A stretch of DNA of 64,000 bases from CAVOHU01 sp963817885. Its GTDB lineage: Bacteria; Acidobacteriota; Vicinamibacteria; Vicinamibacterales; JAKQTR01. Both the position numbers and the translations under genes were made by a program. This document shows positions 1 to 7,886 of the stretch, one piece after another. The stretch lies in NCBI GenBank assembly GCA_963817885.1, contig CAWFQE010000004.1, positions 186,001 through 250,000 on the forward strand, in the 5' to 3' direction. A model generated the notes under the pieces. That model had not been told where the DNA came from. It was given only the letters and a program-made list of their open reading frames with translations, and made no database searches. Numbering within the stretch: the stretch's first letter is position 1; each line of letters begins with the position of its first letter.

Positions 1-604
1 TCAGCGCCTGGCCGGAACGCGCAACTATCTCGCGGTGGAGAGCACGCTCGACGCCCGTCTGGCCGGCGACCGCGTCGCCCTGGCGGCGTCCGCAGGCTGG
101 TGGGCGCCGTTCGCCGGCGGTGATCGTTTCAGCTCGGGCGGACTGCTTGCGGCGTGGCGCTCGACCGCCGATGCGACAGTCCCGTCCTGGTCTGCGGTGA
201 CCGAGATTGCAGTTGCCAGCCATGCGGCGCCGCTCGCGCTGTGGCCGGGAGCGGGCACCGGCCACGGGCGCAGCGGACTGCTTCGCGCGCACCCGCTGCA
301 CACGAGCGGCGTGCTGACAGGCCCGGCGTTTGGCCGCGAACTGGCGCATGGCACGCTGGAGTACGCACGGCCCGTGATGCGCACGCTCGGGACCGGCCTC
401 TCGATCGCAGGGTTCGTCGATGCCGCGCGAGCGTGGCATCGGCTGATCGGGCTCGAGACTTCGCCCCTCTACGTCGACGCCGGGGTTGGCGTGCGCCTGC
501 AGGCGCCAGGCCACGCCGGCGCCGTCCGGATCGACGTCGCGCGCGGCCTTCGTGGTGGGGGCACCACGCTGTCCGCCAGCTGGGGCGGGGCGTGGCCCCG
601 GTGA
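1..604 (+). CDS. C-terminal part of an outer-membrane beta-barrel protein (partial)
   Basis: The reading frame is open from base 2 and ends with a stop at 602-604; the start lies outside the window. About 200 residues are visible. The sequence alternates short hydrophobic stretches with glycine turns. Its last 50 residues (VDAGVGVRLQAPG, then RIDVARGL, then a Trp/Ser-rich end) resemble the final strands of Omp85/surface-antigen barrels, which close with a pattern of this type. No enzymatic motif is visible. It lies 196 bases upstream of the ABC exporter gene on the same strand, and that gap holds no gene I can support. Family assignment is inference from strand pattern only; another barrel family is possible. 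Confidence 0.4.
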   Translation, partial: QRLAGTRNYLAVESTLDARLAGDRVALAASAGWWAPFAGGDRFSSGGLLAAWRSTADATVPSWSAVTEIAVASHAAPLALWPGAGTGHGRSGLLRAHPLHTSGVLTGPAFGRELAHGTLEYARPVMRTLGTGLSIAGFVDAARAWHRLIGLETSPLYVDAGVGVRLQAPGHAGAVRIDVARGLRGGGTTLSASWGGAWPR

Positions 605-800
605 GCGTCGGGCCGGATGTGCTGTTCGGGACAGCGCGGTGCTGACCGAATGGTTATGCTCACTGACATCAGGCCGATTCGGGACTCCGGGATCGTGACC
701 GGGACGCGCTGTTCCTCCTCATCATCCTCGTGGTCCGGCAGCCCCGCGCCCGTTCCCCGCGACCCCGCGCCTCCCCCGACCAAGGCAGCAGCGAGCAGAC

Positions 801-2651
801 ATGACCGAAGAACCAAGCGCCACGCCGAAGTCCCGGTCCTCGCCCCGGGCGCTGAGGATCATGGACGTGGTCCGGCCTCACTGGAAGGCGCTGACGCTGG
901 CGTTGGTGGCGGTGCTCGGTGAGACGATCACGGGCATTCTCGAGCCGTGGCCGATCAAGGTCGTCGTCGACAACATTCTGCAGTCGAAGCCGCTGCCAGG
1001 ACTCCTGAGCCGTACCGTGTCGGGGATCTTCGGCCAGGGCCCGTATGCGGTGCTGAATTTCGCCGTGGCCGCCGTGGCGGGCATTGCGATTGTCGGCGCC
1101 GTCAGCGCGTACTTCGAGAAGTACCTCACGACCAGCGTGAGCCAGTGGGTGGGACACGACCTGCGCCGGACCATCTACCACCACATCCAGCGGCTGTCGC
1201 TCGAAGAACACGACAAGGCGCGGACCGGCGACCTGATCACGCGGGTCACGAGCGACATCGAGGTCATCCAGGCGTTCATCGACACGGCGCTGCTCGGCAT
1301 CCTCGTCAGCCTGATGACCCTGGCCGGCATGATCGGGGTCATGTTCTACCTCAACTGGCGCTTCACGTTCATCGCCCTGTCGGTGATGCCCGTGCTCTTT
1401 GCCGTGGTGTACCGCTACACGGGCCGCATCAAGAAGGCCTCGAGGGCGGTTCGCACGAAGGAAGGCCAGCTGCTGTCCGTCGTTGAGGAGGTGCTGACCT
1501 CGATCCGCGTCGTCAAGGCTTTCGCGCGGGAAGACTACGAACAGAAGCGATTCGACTCCGAGAGCCTGGCCAATGTCGAGGCCGGCCTGGAGGCCCGAAC
1601 CCTGAAAGCCAGGCTGGCCCCGGTGGTCGAGGTGATCGTCGCGATCGGAACCTGCCTGGTCCTCTGGTACGGCGCCCGGCTCGCCCTGAGCGGACAGCTC
1701 AGCGCCGGGGTGCTCATCGTGTTCCTCCTCTACCTGGGCAAGATGTACAAGCCCATGCGCGATCTCTCGAAGATGACCGACACCGTCTCCAAGGCGATGG
1801 TCGGTTATGAGCGGCTCAAGGAAGTGCTCGACATCGAGAGCCGCGTGCGCGACATGCCGGGCGCGCGCCGGGCCCCGAAGTTCACCGGGCAGATTGAGTT
1901 CAACAGGGTCAGTTTCAACTATGGAGCGGACAAGGAGATCCTGAGGGATGTCAGCTTCAAGGTCGAAGCCGGGCAGGTTGCGGCCATCGTCGGCCCGTCA
2001 GGGGCGGGGAAGACGACGATCGTGAGCCTGATTCCGCGGTTCTACGATCCGGCATCCGGGCAGGTCGTCATCCAGGGCACGGACATCCGCCAGTACCGGT
2101 TGAAGTCGCTGCGCGACCAGATGAGTTTCGTCCTTCAGGACACGCTGCTCTTCCGCGCGACGATCTGGGAGAACATCGCGTACGGCAAGCCCGGCGCCCC
2201 GTCCAGAGAGATCAGGCGCGCGGCCGAACTGGCGAACGCCCATGAGTTCATCGAGGCCATGCCCGACGGCTACGACACGATGGTGGGGGAGCGCGGCGTC
2301 ACGCTCTCGGGCGGTCAACGCCAGCGTATTGCGATTGCCCGCGCCGTCATCCGCGACACGCCAATCCTGATTCTCGACGAACCGACGGCCGGCCTGGACG
2401 CCGTCTCCGAGCAGTCCGTCATGGAAGCCCTGAACAGGCTGATGCAGGGCCGGACCTCCGTCGTCATCGCCCATCGTCTTGGGACGGTCCGCCATGCGGA
2501 CGTCATCTTCGTCATCAAGGACTGCGAACTGGCCGAGACCGGCACGCACGACGCCCTCCTGGCCCGGAATGGCGTGTATGCGGAACTGTACAGAATCCAG
2601 ACTCCCGAGATCGCCAGCATGGAGACGACCGCGCCAGTGGCCGCGGCGTAG
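801..2651 (+). CDS. ABC exporter, fused permease and ATPase (MsbA/multidrug type)
   Basis: A 616-residue half-transporter that would act as a homodimer in the inner membrane, moving a lipid or hydrophobic compound outward using ATP. The N-terminal ~320 residues hold the six-helix ABC_membrane domain. The C-terminal nucleotide-binding domain has Walker A GPSGAGKTT at about residue 395, Q-loop VLQDTLLF, signature LSGGQRQRIA, Walker B ILILDEPT and the H-loop VVIAHRLGTVRHAD. Length is typical of MsbA/LmrA-type exporters. The substrate cannot be told from sequence, so no gene symbol is given. It is followed 34 bases later by a co-oriented secreted protein gene, and may head a transcript with it. 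Confidence 0.93.
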   Translation: MTEEPSATPKSRSSPRALRIMDVVRPHWKALTLALVAVLGETITGILEPWPIKVVVDNILQSKPLPGLLSRTVSGIFGQGPYAVLNFAVAAVAGIAIVGAVSAYFEKYLTTSVSQWVGHDLRRTIYHHIQRLSLEEHDKARTGDLITRVTSDIEVIQAFIDTALLGILVSLMTLAGMIGVMFYLNWRFTFIALSVMPVLFAVVYRYTGRIKKASRAVRTKEGQLLSVVEEVLTSIRVVKAFAREDYEQKRFDSESLANVEAGLEARTLKARLAPVVEVIVAIGTCLVLWYGARLALSGQLSAGVLIVFLLYLGKMYKPMRDLSKMTDTVSKAMVGYERLKEVLDIESRVRDMPGARRAPKFTGQIEFNRVSFNYGADKEILRDVSFKVEAGQVAAIVGPSGAGKTTIVSLIPRFYDPASGQVVIQGTDIRQYRLKSLRDQMSFVLQDTLLFRATIWENIAYGKPGAPSREIRRAAELANAHEFIEAMPDGYDTMVGERGVTLSGGQRQRIAIARAVIRDTPILILDEPTAGLDAVSEQSVMEALNRLMQGRTSVVIAHRLGTVRHADVIFVIKDCELAETGTHDALLARNGVYAELYRIQTPEIASMETTAPVAAA

Positions 2652-2685
2652 TGATCGGTATCGACAGGGCTGAAGGACCGTGATT

Positions 2686-3702
2686 ATGCGACGAACCAAT
2701 GTGAAGTTATTCGCCATCGTGCTGCTGACAGTCGCGGCGTTGTCGGTCGGCCTCACCGCTCAGAAGAACGACACCAGCGCCGCGCAGGCCGCCGCAGCCA
2801 ATCTGCCGGAACGTATCTGGCAGGATCCCGGCGACATGGCCTCGTTGGACCTGTTGTACGGGTCCGGCGGAAAGGCGCACGCGCCGGACGAGGCAGGCGC
2901 GTTCACATTCGTCGCGGAAGACCACGGCGCGTCGAGCCCGAAGTTCGATGTCACCGACGGCCAGGGCGTTGCGTGGAAGGTCAAGCTGGGGCGGGAGTCG
3001 CAGGCGGAAACGGCCGCAACCCGGTTCATGTGGGCTGCGGGGTACTTTGTCGACGAAGACTACTACGCCGCAGAAGTGACGGTGAAGGGACTGCCCACCT
3101 TGCAGCGTGGCCAGCAGTTCGTCGCCGCCAACGGCGTGGTGCACGGCGCCCGCCTGGAACGCAAGCGGGCGGAGGGCGAGAAGATCGGGGGCTGGGCGTG
3201 GACCGACAACCCGTTTGTCGGAAAGCGCGAGCTGAACGGCCTGCGCGTGATGATGGCGGTCCTGAATAACTGGGATCTGAAGACGGTCAATAACGCCATC
3301 TATGTGGTGGACGGTGAACGCCGGTACGCCATCAGCGACCTCGGCGCCACCTTCGGGAAGACGGGCAACGGCGGTACGCGGTCAAAGGGCGTGCCCAGGG
3401 ACTACGAAGAGTCAACCTTCATCGCCGAGACCGGTCCGGCGTTGGTGGACTTCGTGTTCAACAGCCGCCCCTTCTTTCTCATGCGGGTGATCTCCCCGGG
3501 CGAGTACATCAGCCGCACCAGGATGGAGCAGATCGCCAGAGATGTTCCGCGCGCCGACGCGAAATGGCTGGGCCAGAGGCTCTCGATGTTGACCGACGAC
3601 CAGATTCGCGACGGGTTCCGCGCCGCCGGCTATGGGGCGGGCGACGTCGCGACGCTCGCCAGGACCATCAGGCTGCGATTTGCCGCGCTCGAGGCCCTGT
3701 GA
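2686..3702 (+). CDS. Secreted protein of unknown function with atypical-kinase-like motifs
   Basis: About 338 residues. I prefer the ATG at 2686; a GTG two codons upstream is also open. A signal peptide (MRRTNVKL, then a hydrophobic stretch ending near SVGLTAQ) sends it out of the cytoplasm. I do not recognise a named family. Several patches look like a stripped-down kinase fold of the HipA/PI3K/FAM20 kind: AWKVKLG near residue 97 followed by a conserved-looking Glu (SQAETAATRFMW), NNWDLKTVNN near 194-203 in the position of a catalytic loop, and ISDLGATFG near 216-224 in the position of the metal-binding Asp loop. These are motif-order arguments, not a proven homology. It sits between the ABC exporter and the PLD-like protein. 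Confidence 0.7.
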   Translation: MRRTNVKLFAIVLLTVAALSVGLTAQKNDTSAAQAAAANLPERIWQDPGDMASLDLLYGSGGKAHAPDEAGAFTFVAEDHGASSPKFDVTDGQGVAWKVKLGRESQAETAATRFMWAAGYFVDEDYYAAEVTVKGLPTLQRGQQFVAANGVVHGARLERKRAEGEKIGGWAWTDNPFVGKRELNGLRVMMAVLNNWDLKTVNNAIYVVDGERRYAISDLGATFGKTGNGGTRSKGVPRDYEESTFIAETGPALVDFVFNSRPFFLMRVISPGEYISRTRMEQIARDVPRADAKWLGQRLSMLTDDQIRDGFRAAGYGAGDVATLARTIRLRFAALEAL

Positions 3703-3755
3703 TCGCCCGGGCGCAGAGGATGACCGGCGAACCGGCGGCGGGAGAGGCCTGAACC

Positions 3756-4895
3756 ATGAAACTCATGATCGAGCCGGCTGACGGTGTCGCGCCGTTGCTC
3801 TCTGCGATCAAACGCGCCAGGACGAGCGTGGAGATCGCGATCTTCCGCCTCGACCGCAAGGACGTCGAGATGGCCCTCACGGCAGCGGCCGCACGGGGCG
3901 TCCGGGTGACCGCGCTCATCGCTTTTGCGAACCGCGGCGGAGAGAAGAGCCTGCGACAGCTCGAACTGCGGTTTCTCGAGGCCGGGATCATCGTCGCGCG
4001 CACCTCCGACGACCTCGTCCGCTACCACGGCAAGTACATCCTGATCGATCGCAAGATCCTCTATGTCCTCTCGTTCAATTTCACGCGTCTCGACATCGAT
4101 CACAGCCGCGGCTTCGGAATCGTGACCAGCCAGCCGAACTGCCTGCTGGAAGCGGCGCGGCTGTTCAAGGCGGACTGCACGCGGAACCGGTACGCGCCGA
4201 AGGTCGAGACGTTTGTCGTGAGCCCTGCGAATTCCCGGCGCGTGCTCGGCACGTTCCTGAAGGGCGCGCGAAAGCAGCTGCTGATCTACGACCCCAGCAT
4301 TTCGGATCGAGAGATGCTGCAGATCCTCCAGGAACGGGTGAAGGCGGGCGTGGAGGTCAGGGTCATCGGCCGGGTACCGGGCCGGGTCTCGTTCGACGTG
4401 CAGAAGCTGGCCGGAACGCGCCTCCACACCCGAACGATCATCCGCGACCAGCGCCAGGCCTTCGTCGGCAGCCAGAGTCTGCGCGCGGCCGAACTGGACT
4501 CGCGTCGCGAGGTTGGCCTGATCGTCCAGGACGCAAAGGCCGTGAAGCAGCTGGTCGATACGTTCGAGTCGGACTGGATCAAGCCCGGCACGAAGAGAGT
4601 GCCGAGCTCACGAGAGGCACCAGACCAGCCGGCGGAAACGCCGGCCGGTGCGTCGGTCCAGGAAGTCGCGAAGGCGGTTGAAGTGTTCACGCACGAGCTG
4701 GAGCCGCTCGCGATGACCGTCAAGAAGGCGGTCAGGGAGGCGGTGGTCAAGGCCGGAGACGATGTGCTCAATGACAAGGACGTCAAGGACACGATGAAGC
4801 AGGTCGTCAAGCAGGCGGTGAAAGAGGCCGTCAAGGACGCGGTTCACGAAGCACAGGAAGCGCAGGAAACCCAGCCACCGAGGAGTGTCGAATGA
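3756..4895 (+). CDS. Phospholipase D-like protein with C-terminal amphipathic tail
   Basis: A 379-residue protein with two PLD-like halves. The first HKD motif is intact (YHGKYILIDR, HxKx4D, near residue 90-97), and is followed by the usual serine/asparagine strand LSFNFTR. The second is HTRTIIRD near 227-234, where Arg replaces the Lys of HxKx4D, followed by FVGSQSLR. PLD family enzymes act on phosphodiesters through the paired His residues, so a Lys-to-Arg change may alter or weaken catalysis. Residues ~300-379 are a charged, alanine-rich helical tail with repeated VKxAV units, unlike the catalytic domain. There is no signal peptide. An SD-like GAGAGG precedes the start. The stop overlaps the next gene as ATGA. 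Confidence 0.85.
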   Translation: MKLMIEPADGVAPLLSAIKRARTSVEIAIFRLDRKDVEMALTAAAARGVRVTALIAFANRGGEKSLRQLELRFLEAGIIVARTSDDLVRYHGKYILIDRKILYVLSFNFTRLDIDHSRGFGIVTSQPNCLLEAARLFKADCTRNRYAPKVETFVVSPANSRRVLGTFLKGARKQLLIYDPSISDREMLQILQERVKAGVEVRVIGRVPGRVSFDVQKLAGTRLHTRTIIRDQRQAFVGSQSLRAAELDSRREVGLIVQDAKAVKQLVDTFESDWIKPGTKRVPSSREAPDQPAETPAGASVQEVAKAVEVFTHELEPLAMTVKKAVREAVVKAGDDVLNDKDVKDTMKQVVKQAVKEAVKDAVHEAQEAQETQPPRSVE

Positions 4896-5503
4896 CCACG
4901 AGGCATTGGTGTCGATCGCGAGGAGGGCTGGGGCTGCTGGCCCTGTCCTTGTGCGTCGCCGGACCCACAATGGCCGCGGGCCAGGCCGCGACGTCGAGTG
5001 CGGTACGGGACGGCGATACGGCAGGCTTCAAGGAGTTCACGGAACGGGTGAAGGCGTACGTCGAGGTGCAGAAGAAGGCGGCGGCGAGTCTTCCCGCGCT
5101 GAAGTCCACGGACGTCCCGGAGATGATTACCGCGTATCAGGCGGCGCTGGCGAGGAAGATCCGGGAAGCCAGGCCAGGCGCGAAGGTGGGCGACCTCTTC
5201 ACACCCGCGGCCCGCGAGGCGTTTCGCCGCGCCAGCCGCACCGCGCTGGAGGGCCCCCGATCGGCCAATTCGCGTGCCTACATGCAGGGCGGCGAGGCTG
5301 ACCCGGGCATGCGGCTGGTGGTGAACGGCGTCTACCCGGATACCGAGCCGATCACCGCGCTCTCGCCCGGGCTGCTGGCCGCATTCCCGCCGCTGCCCGT
5401 CGAAATCGCCTACCGCGTGGTAGGCCGGACGCTGCTTCTGGTCGACGTGAAATCGCGCCTGGTCGTTGACGTCGCCATCCTCATCCTTTCCCCCACGCCA
5501 TAG
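4892..5503 (+). CDS. Small secreted protein of unknown function
   Basis: A 203-residue protein starting at the ATG that overlaps the PLD gene's stop by four bases, so the two are translationally coupled. Residues ~12-30 form a signal peptide (LGLLALSLCVAG, cleavage near MAAGQA). The middle is a charged helix (KEFTERVKAYVEVQKKAAAS). The C-terminal third contains PLPVEIAYRVVGRTLLLVD followed by VVDVAILILSP, which look like beta strands. No known catalytic motif is visible. Sixteen bases separate it from the metallophosphoesterase gene, so the three genes from 3756 to 6406 look like one operon. Confidence 0.75.
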   Translation: MTTRHWCRSRGGLGLLALSLCVAGPTMAAGQAATSSAVRDGDTAGFKEFTERVKAYVEVQKKAAASLPALKSTDVPEMITAYQAALARKIREARPGAKVGDLFTPAAREAFRRASRTALEGPRSANSRAYMQGGEADPGMRLVVNGVYPDTEPITALSPGLLAAFPPLPVEIAYRVVGRTLLLVDVKSRLVVDVAILILSPTP

Positions 5504-5518
5504 GATCAGGAGACGATC

Positions 5519-6406
5519 ATGCGATCTCGTGCCGTTCGTTCGGTGGGGCTGTCGGCCATGGCCGTGCTGGTGCTGTCGGGCGGCACGGCGAGCGACTTCG
5601 CGTTTCCGCTCCTGGCGAACTCGGTCCGTCTGGCGGCGATCGGAGACATGGGTACGGGGGATCAGTCCCAGCTGGACGTGGCCCGGCAGATGGCAAAAGC
5701 GCGCGTGGCGTTCCCGTTCGAGTTCGTCATCACGCTTGGTGACAACCTCTACTCTGGCGCGCGGCCGTCCGATTTCGAGAGGGACTTTGCGGTGCCCTAC
5801 AAGCCGCTGCTGGACGCCGGCGTGCTGTTCTACGCCTCGCTGGGGAATCACGACGCCACCAACGAGCGATTCTACAAACCCTTCAATATGAGCGGTGCGA
5901 ACTACTACACGTACAAGAAGGGGAACGTCCGATTCTTCGCGCTGGACAGCAACTACATGGATCCGAAGCAGGTGGCCTGGCTCGAGACCCAGTTGCGGGA
6001 TGCCGGAAACGGAAGCTGGAAGATCTGCTACTTCCATCATCCGCTGTACTCGTCCGGAGCGTTTCATGGCCCGGCCACCGACCTTCGGAAGGCGCTCGAG
6101 CCCCTGTTCGTCAAGTACGGTGTCGATGTCGTGTTCGCCGGCCACGAGCACCTGTACGAGCGGTTGCGCCCGCAGCAGGGCGTCTACTACTTCACCGAGG
6201 GGGCATCCGGCTCGCTGCGTCCCGGCAATCTCGAGGCCTCGGCCCTCACGGCGAAGGGATTCGATACGGATCGCTCGTTCATGCTGATCGAAATCGCCGG
6301 TGATGAGATGTACTTTGAAGCGATGTCGCGCCTGGGTGTGGCGGTCGACTCGGGTGTGATTCGCCGCACCATCCGGCCCGCGCCGGGAGGCGTCGCGCAC
6401 GATTGA
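5519..6406 (+). CDS. Secreted calcineurin-like metallophosphoesterase (purple-acid-phosphatase type)
   Basis: A 295-residue secreted phosphoesterase that would hydrolyse phosphate esters at a bimetal centre outside the cytoplasm. The metallophosphatase motif series is present in order: AAIGDMGTGD near residue 38, GDNLYSG near 76, GNHD near 107, FHHPLYSSG near 170 and GHEHLYER near 206. The spacing and the HHPLYSSG form match tartrate-resistant/purple acid phosphatases. The N-terminus has a signal sequence (SVGLSAMAVLVLSGGTA). The start at 5519 is supported by an AGGAGA ribosome site. Last gene of the plus-strand run; a stem-loop follows at 6497. Confidence 0.9.
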   Translation: MRSRAVRSVGLSAMAVLVLSGGTASDFAFPLLANSVRLAAIGDMGTGDQSQLDVARQMAKARVAFPFEFVITLGDNLYSGARPSDFERDFAVPYKPLLDAGVLFYASLGNHDATNERFYKPFNMSGANYYTYKKGNVRFFALDSNYMDPKQVAWLETQLRDAGNGSWKICYFHHPLYSSGAFHGPATDLRKALEPLFVKYGVDVVFAGHEHLYERLRPQQGVYYFTEGASGSLRPGNLEASALTAKGFDTDRSFMLIEIAGDEMYFEAMSRLGVAVDSGVIRRTIRPAPGGVAHD

Positions 6407-6496
6407 CCGGATGCTCGAGCGCGCCCACTCCCCGGTGAACGTTCTGCCGCGGGCTTCGGGATCGACGTTCACCTCACTCCGCCAGGTACAAGAGAA

Positions 6497-6518
6497 AGGC
6501 CCGGCTCGCGCCGGGCCT
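6497..6518 (-). terminator. Intrinsic terminator between convergent genes
   Basis: A perfect 9-bp stem (AGGCCCGGC / GCCGGGCCT) with a TCGC loop lies between two convergent genes. Read on the minus strand it is followed by TTTCTCTT, a usable U-tract, so it best serves the SYLF gene; it may also stop the plus-strand phosphoesterase transcript. Confidence 0.7.
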
Positions 6519-6597
6519 CACGGCTCATACGGCCGCGTCTCTTGTCACCAGCGTCGGGCGCTACGACCGACCGACTCGTCGGTCAGGCCCCGATTCG

Positions 6598-7305
6598 TCA
6601 TCGACTCTCCATTCCGGTCGACGACATGTTGTTGGGAGAGTTCTTCTGCAGGATGTCCACGAAGCGGCGGCCTGACTCAGGAACGGTCGTTGCCGCCCCG
6701 GTCACGAGCCGTCGTGCCGTGACCTTGCGTCCGTAGACCTGCGCGTTGGCGTCGTTGTCGGGGCGAAGGGAGGTCCCGGTCAGCGACACGCCGGCAAACA
6801 AGCCGCGCGACCTCGAGTAGCTGAGGATCTCGGACCGCAGCGAGGCGTCAGTCGACGCTTCGACGGCGCGTCCCTTGGGCCCGGCGGCGACCGAGGCGCT
6901 TCCGCCGAGCTTGACCTTGCTGTTGAGCAACGCGCCCACACCGCGCGGGTTCATCACCAGCAGCACGAGATCGGTCGACTCCACGCCGATCTGGAATCCG
7001 ACGCTGCCGCCCTCGAGCGTATACATGGCGGGAGCGCCCCACGCCCCGTCAAACGAGCTGCCCGATCGGCAGACCATGGCGCCGCGGCCGTAGCTGCCGC
7101 CCAGCCCGACCGCCACCTTCGTCATCGACGGAATGACGATGACGCATTCGGCCTTCCTGAGCAGATCCTGGGGAATGTTATCCGGGACGTTGAGGATCTC
7201 CTCCATCACGACGCCACAGTTCTCGAGCCGGCTCTGCTCCTTGTTCTGAGCGCCGAGGGTGGCCATGCCGAAGACAACGCAGAATACCGCCACGTATCGA
7301 AACAT
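6598..7305 (-). CDS. SYLF (YSC84) lipid-binding domain protein, secreted
   Basis: A 235-residue exported protein with a signal peptide (YVAVFCVVFGMATLGAQ). The rest is a SYLF domain: IPQDLLRKAECVIVIPSMTK, then GLGGSYGRGAMVCR, GGSVGFQIGVESTDLVLLVM, and KLGGSASVAAGPKGR. The SYLF family binds phosphoinositides in eukaryotes; the bacterial role is not settled and periplasmic lipid binding is the usual guess. It starts after an AGAGG site and ends about 80 bases before the terminator at 6497-6518. Confidence 0.88.
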   Translation of the reverse strand: MFRYVAVFCVVFGMATLGAQNKEQSRLENCGVVMEEILNVPDNIPQDLLRKAECVIVIPSMTKVAVGLGGSYGRGAMVCRSGSSFDGAWGAPAMYTLEGGSVGFQIGVESTDLVLLVMNPRGVGALLNSKVKLGGSASVAAGPKGRAVEASTDASLRSEILSYSRSRGLFAGVSLTGTSLRPDNDANAQVYGRKVTARRLVTGAATTVPESGRRFVDILQKNSPNNMSSTGMESR

Positions 7306-7359
7306 GTGTGAACCTCTGTGAATACCGATGTGTCCGCGCCGGAGCTCTTGTCGGGCCCG

Positions 7360-7449
7360 TCACCTATCCCCAAAGGACGCAGCTGCCCCGAAGAGCCGCG
7401 CGATGAGGGCGATGACGGCCACAACCAACAGAATGTGGATGGAAGCCAG
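7360..7449 (-). CDS. Very small membrane peptide resembling the end of DUF5670/lmo0937-type proteins
   Basis: A 29-residue reading frame in the same frame as, and directly after, the stop of the 47-residue ORF upstream. It reads ASIHILLVVAVIALIARLFG, close to the IHILLVIA core of the lmo0937/DUF5670 family of ~50-residue single-span proteins. Only the C-terminal half of that family is present, and the only start available is a CTG, so it may be a remnant or may be read by reinitiation. It lies just upstream of the SYLF gene on the same strand. Confidence 0.35.
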   Translation of the reverse strand: MASIHILLVVAVIALIARLFGAAASFGDR

Positions 7450-7452
7450 GGG

Positions 7453-7596
7453 TCAGCGGGTGCTGGCCCGGTGTTCGGCCAGCCAGTGCTGGCTCATCCG
7501 GCCGAGATCACCATAGCGCGGAGCTCGCCAGCGTCGAGACGTCAACGCCCAGATCCCAAACGCGCCGAGCACCAGACCGATCGCCGTCAACAACAC
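7453..7596 (-). CDS. 47-residue single-span membrane protein
   Basis: A short ORF beginning at GTG with a GAGGGAG ribosome site 8 bases upstream. The product has one transmembrane helix (LLTAIGLVLGAFGIWALTS) followed by a basic, cytoplasm-facing tail that ends YGDLGRMSQHWLAEHRAS. The pattern of one helix, an RRW junction and an MSxxWLAExRAS ending is one I associate with widespread tiny bacterial proteins of unknown role, so coding is plausible. The remaining parts of the 580-base space between the SYLF and S9 peptidase genes (7306-7359 and 7597-7886) show nothing I can support. Confidence 0.5.
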   Translation of the reverse strand: MLLTAIGLVLGAFGIWALTSRRWRAPRYGDLGRMSQHWLAEHRASTR

Positions 7597-7886
7597 AATG
7601 GACGCTCCCTCATTGGAGACTACTCTCCGTCCTGGGAGAGGTCTGTACTGTTGTGAACACCGTGGCGCCGCCGTCCCGATGTCGAACGCGGCCGACCGGT
7701 TGTCCGGGAATGGATGGATTACGCGACGCGAGGACCGCCCGCGTCCGGATGCTGGACCTGCCGCCCGAGACCTGCACGCTCGACCCCGGGCAGATCAACC
7801 CGAGGAACACCGGGGGGCGAGGTGCGGGCGCGAGACCAGGGCGCCAGGCTGAAGTCAGCGATGCGACGGGCGTGCCGGAAGGCGCC

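Noticed and set aside
4844..6472. 542-residue minus-strand frame across the secreted-protein and phosphoesterase genes
   Set aside because: Arg/His-rich with no motifs, while the opposite strand encodes a phosphoesterase with all metal motifs.
7318..7656. 112-residue plus-strand frame in the SYLF-peptidase gap
   Set aside because: Low-complexity charged sequence without ribosome site or hydrophobic core; the minus strand in the same place carries better small ORFs.
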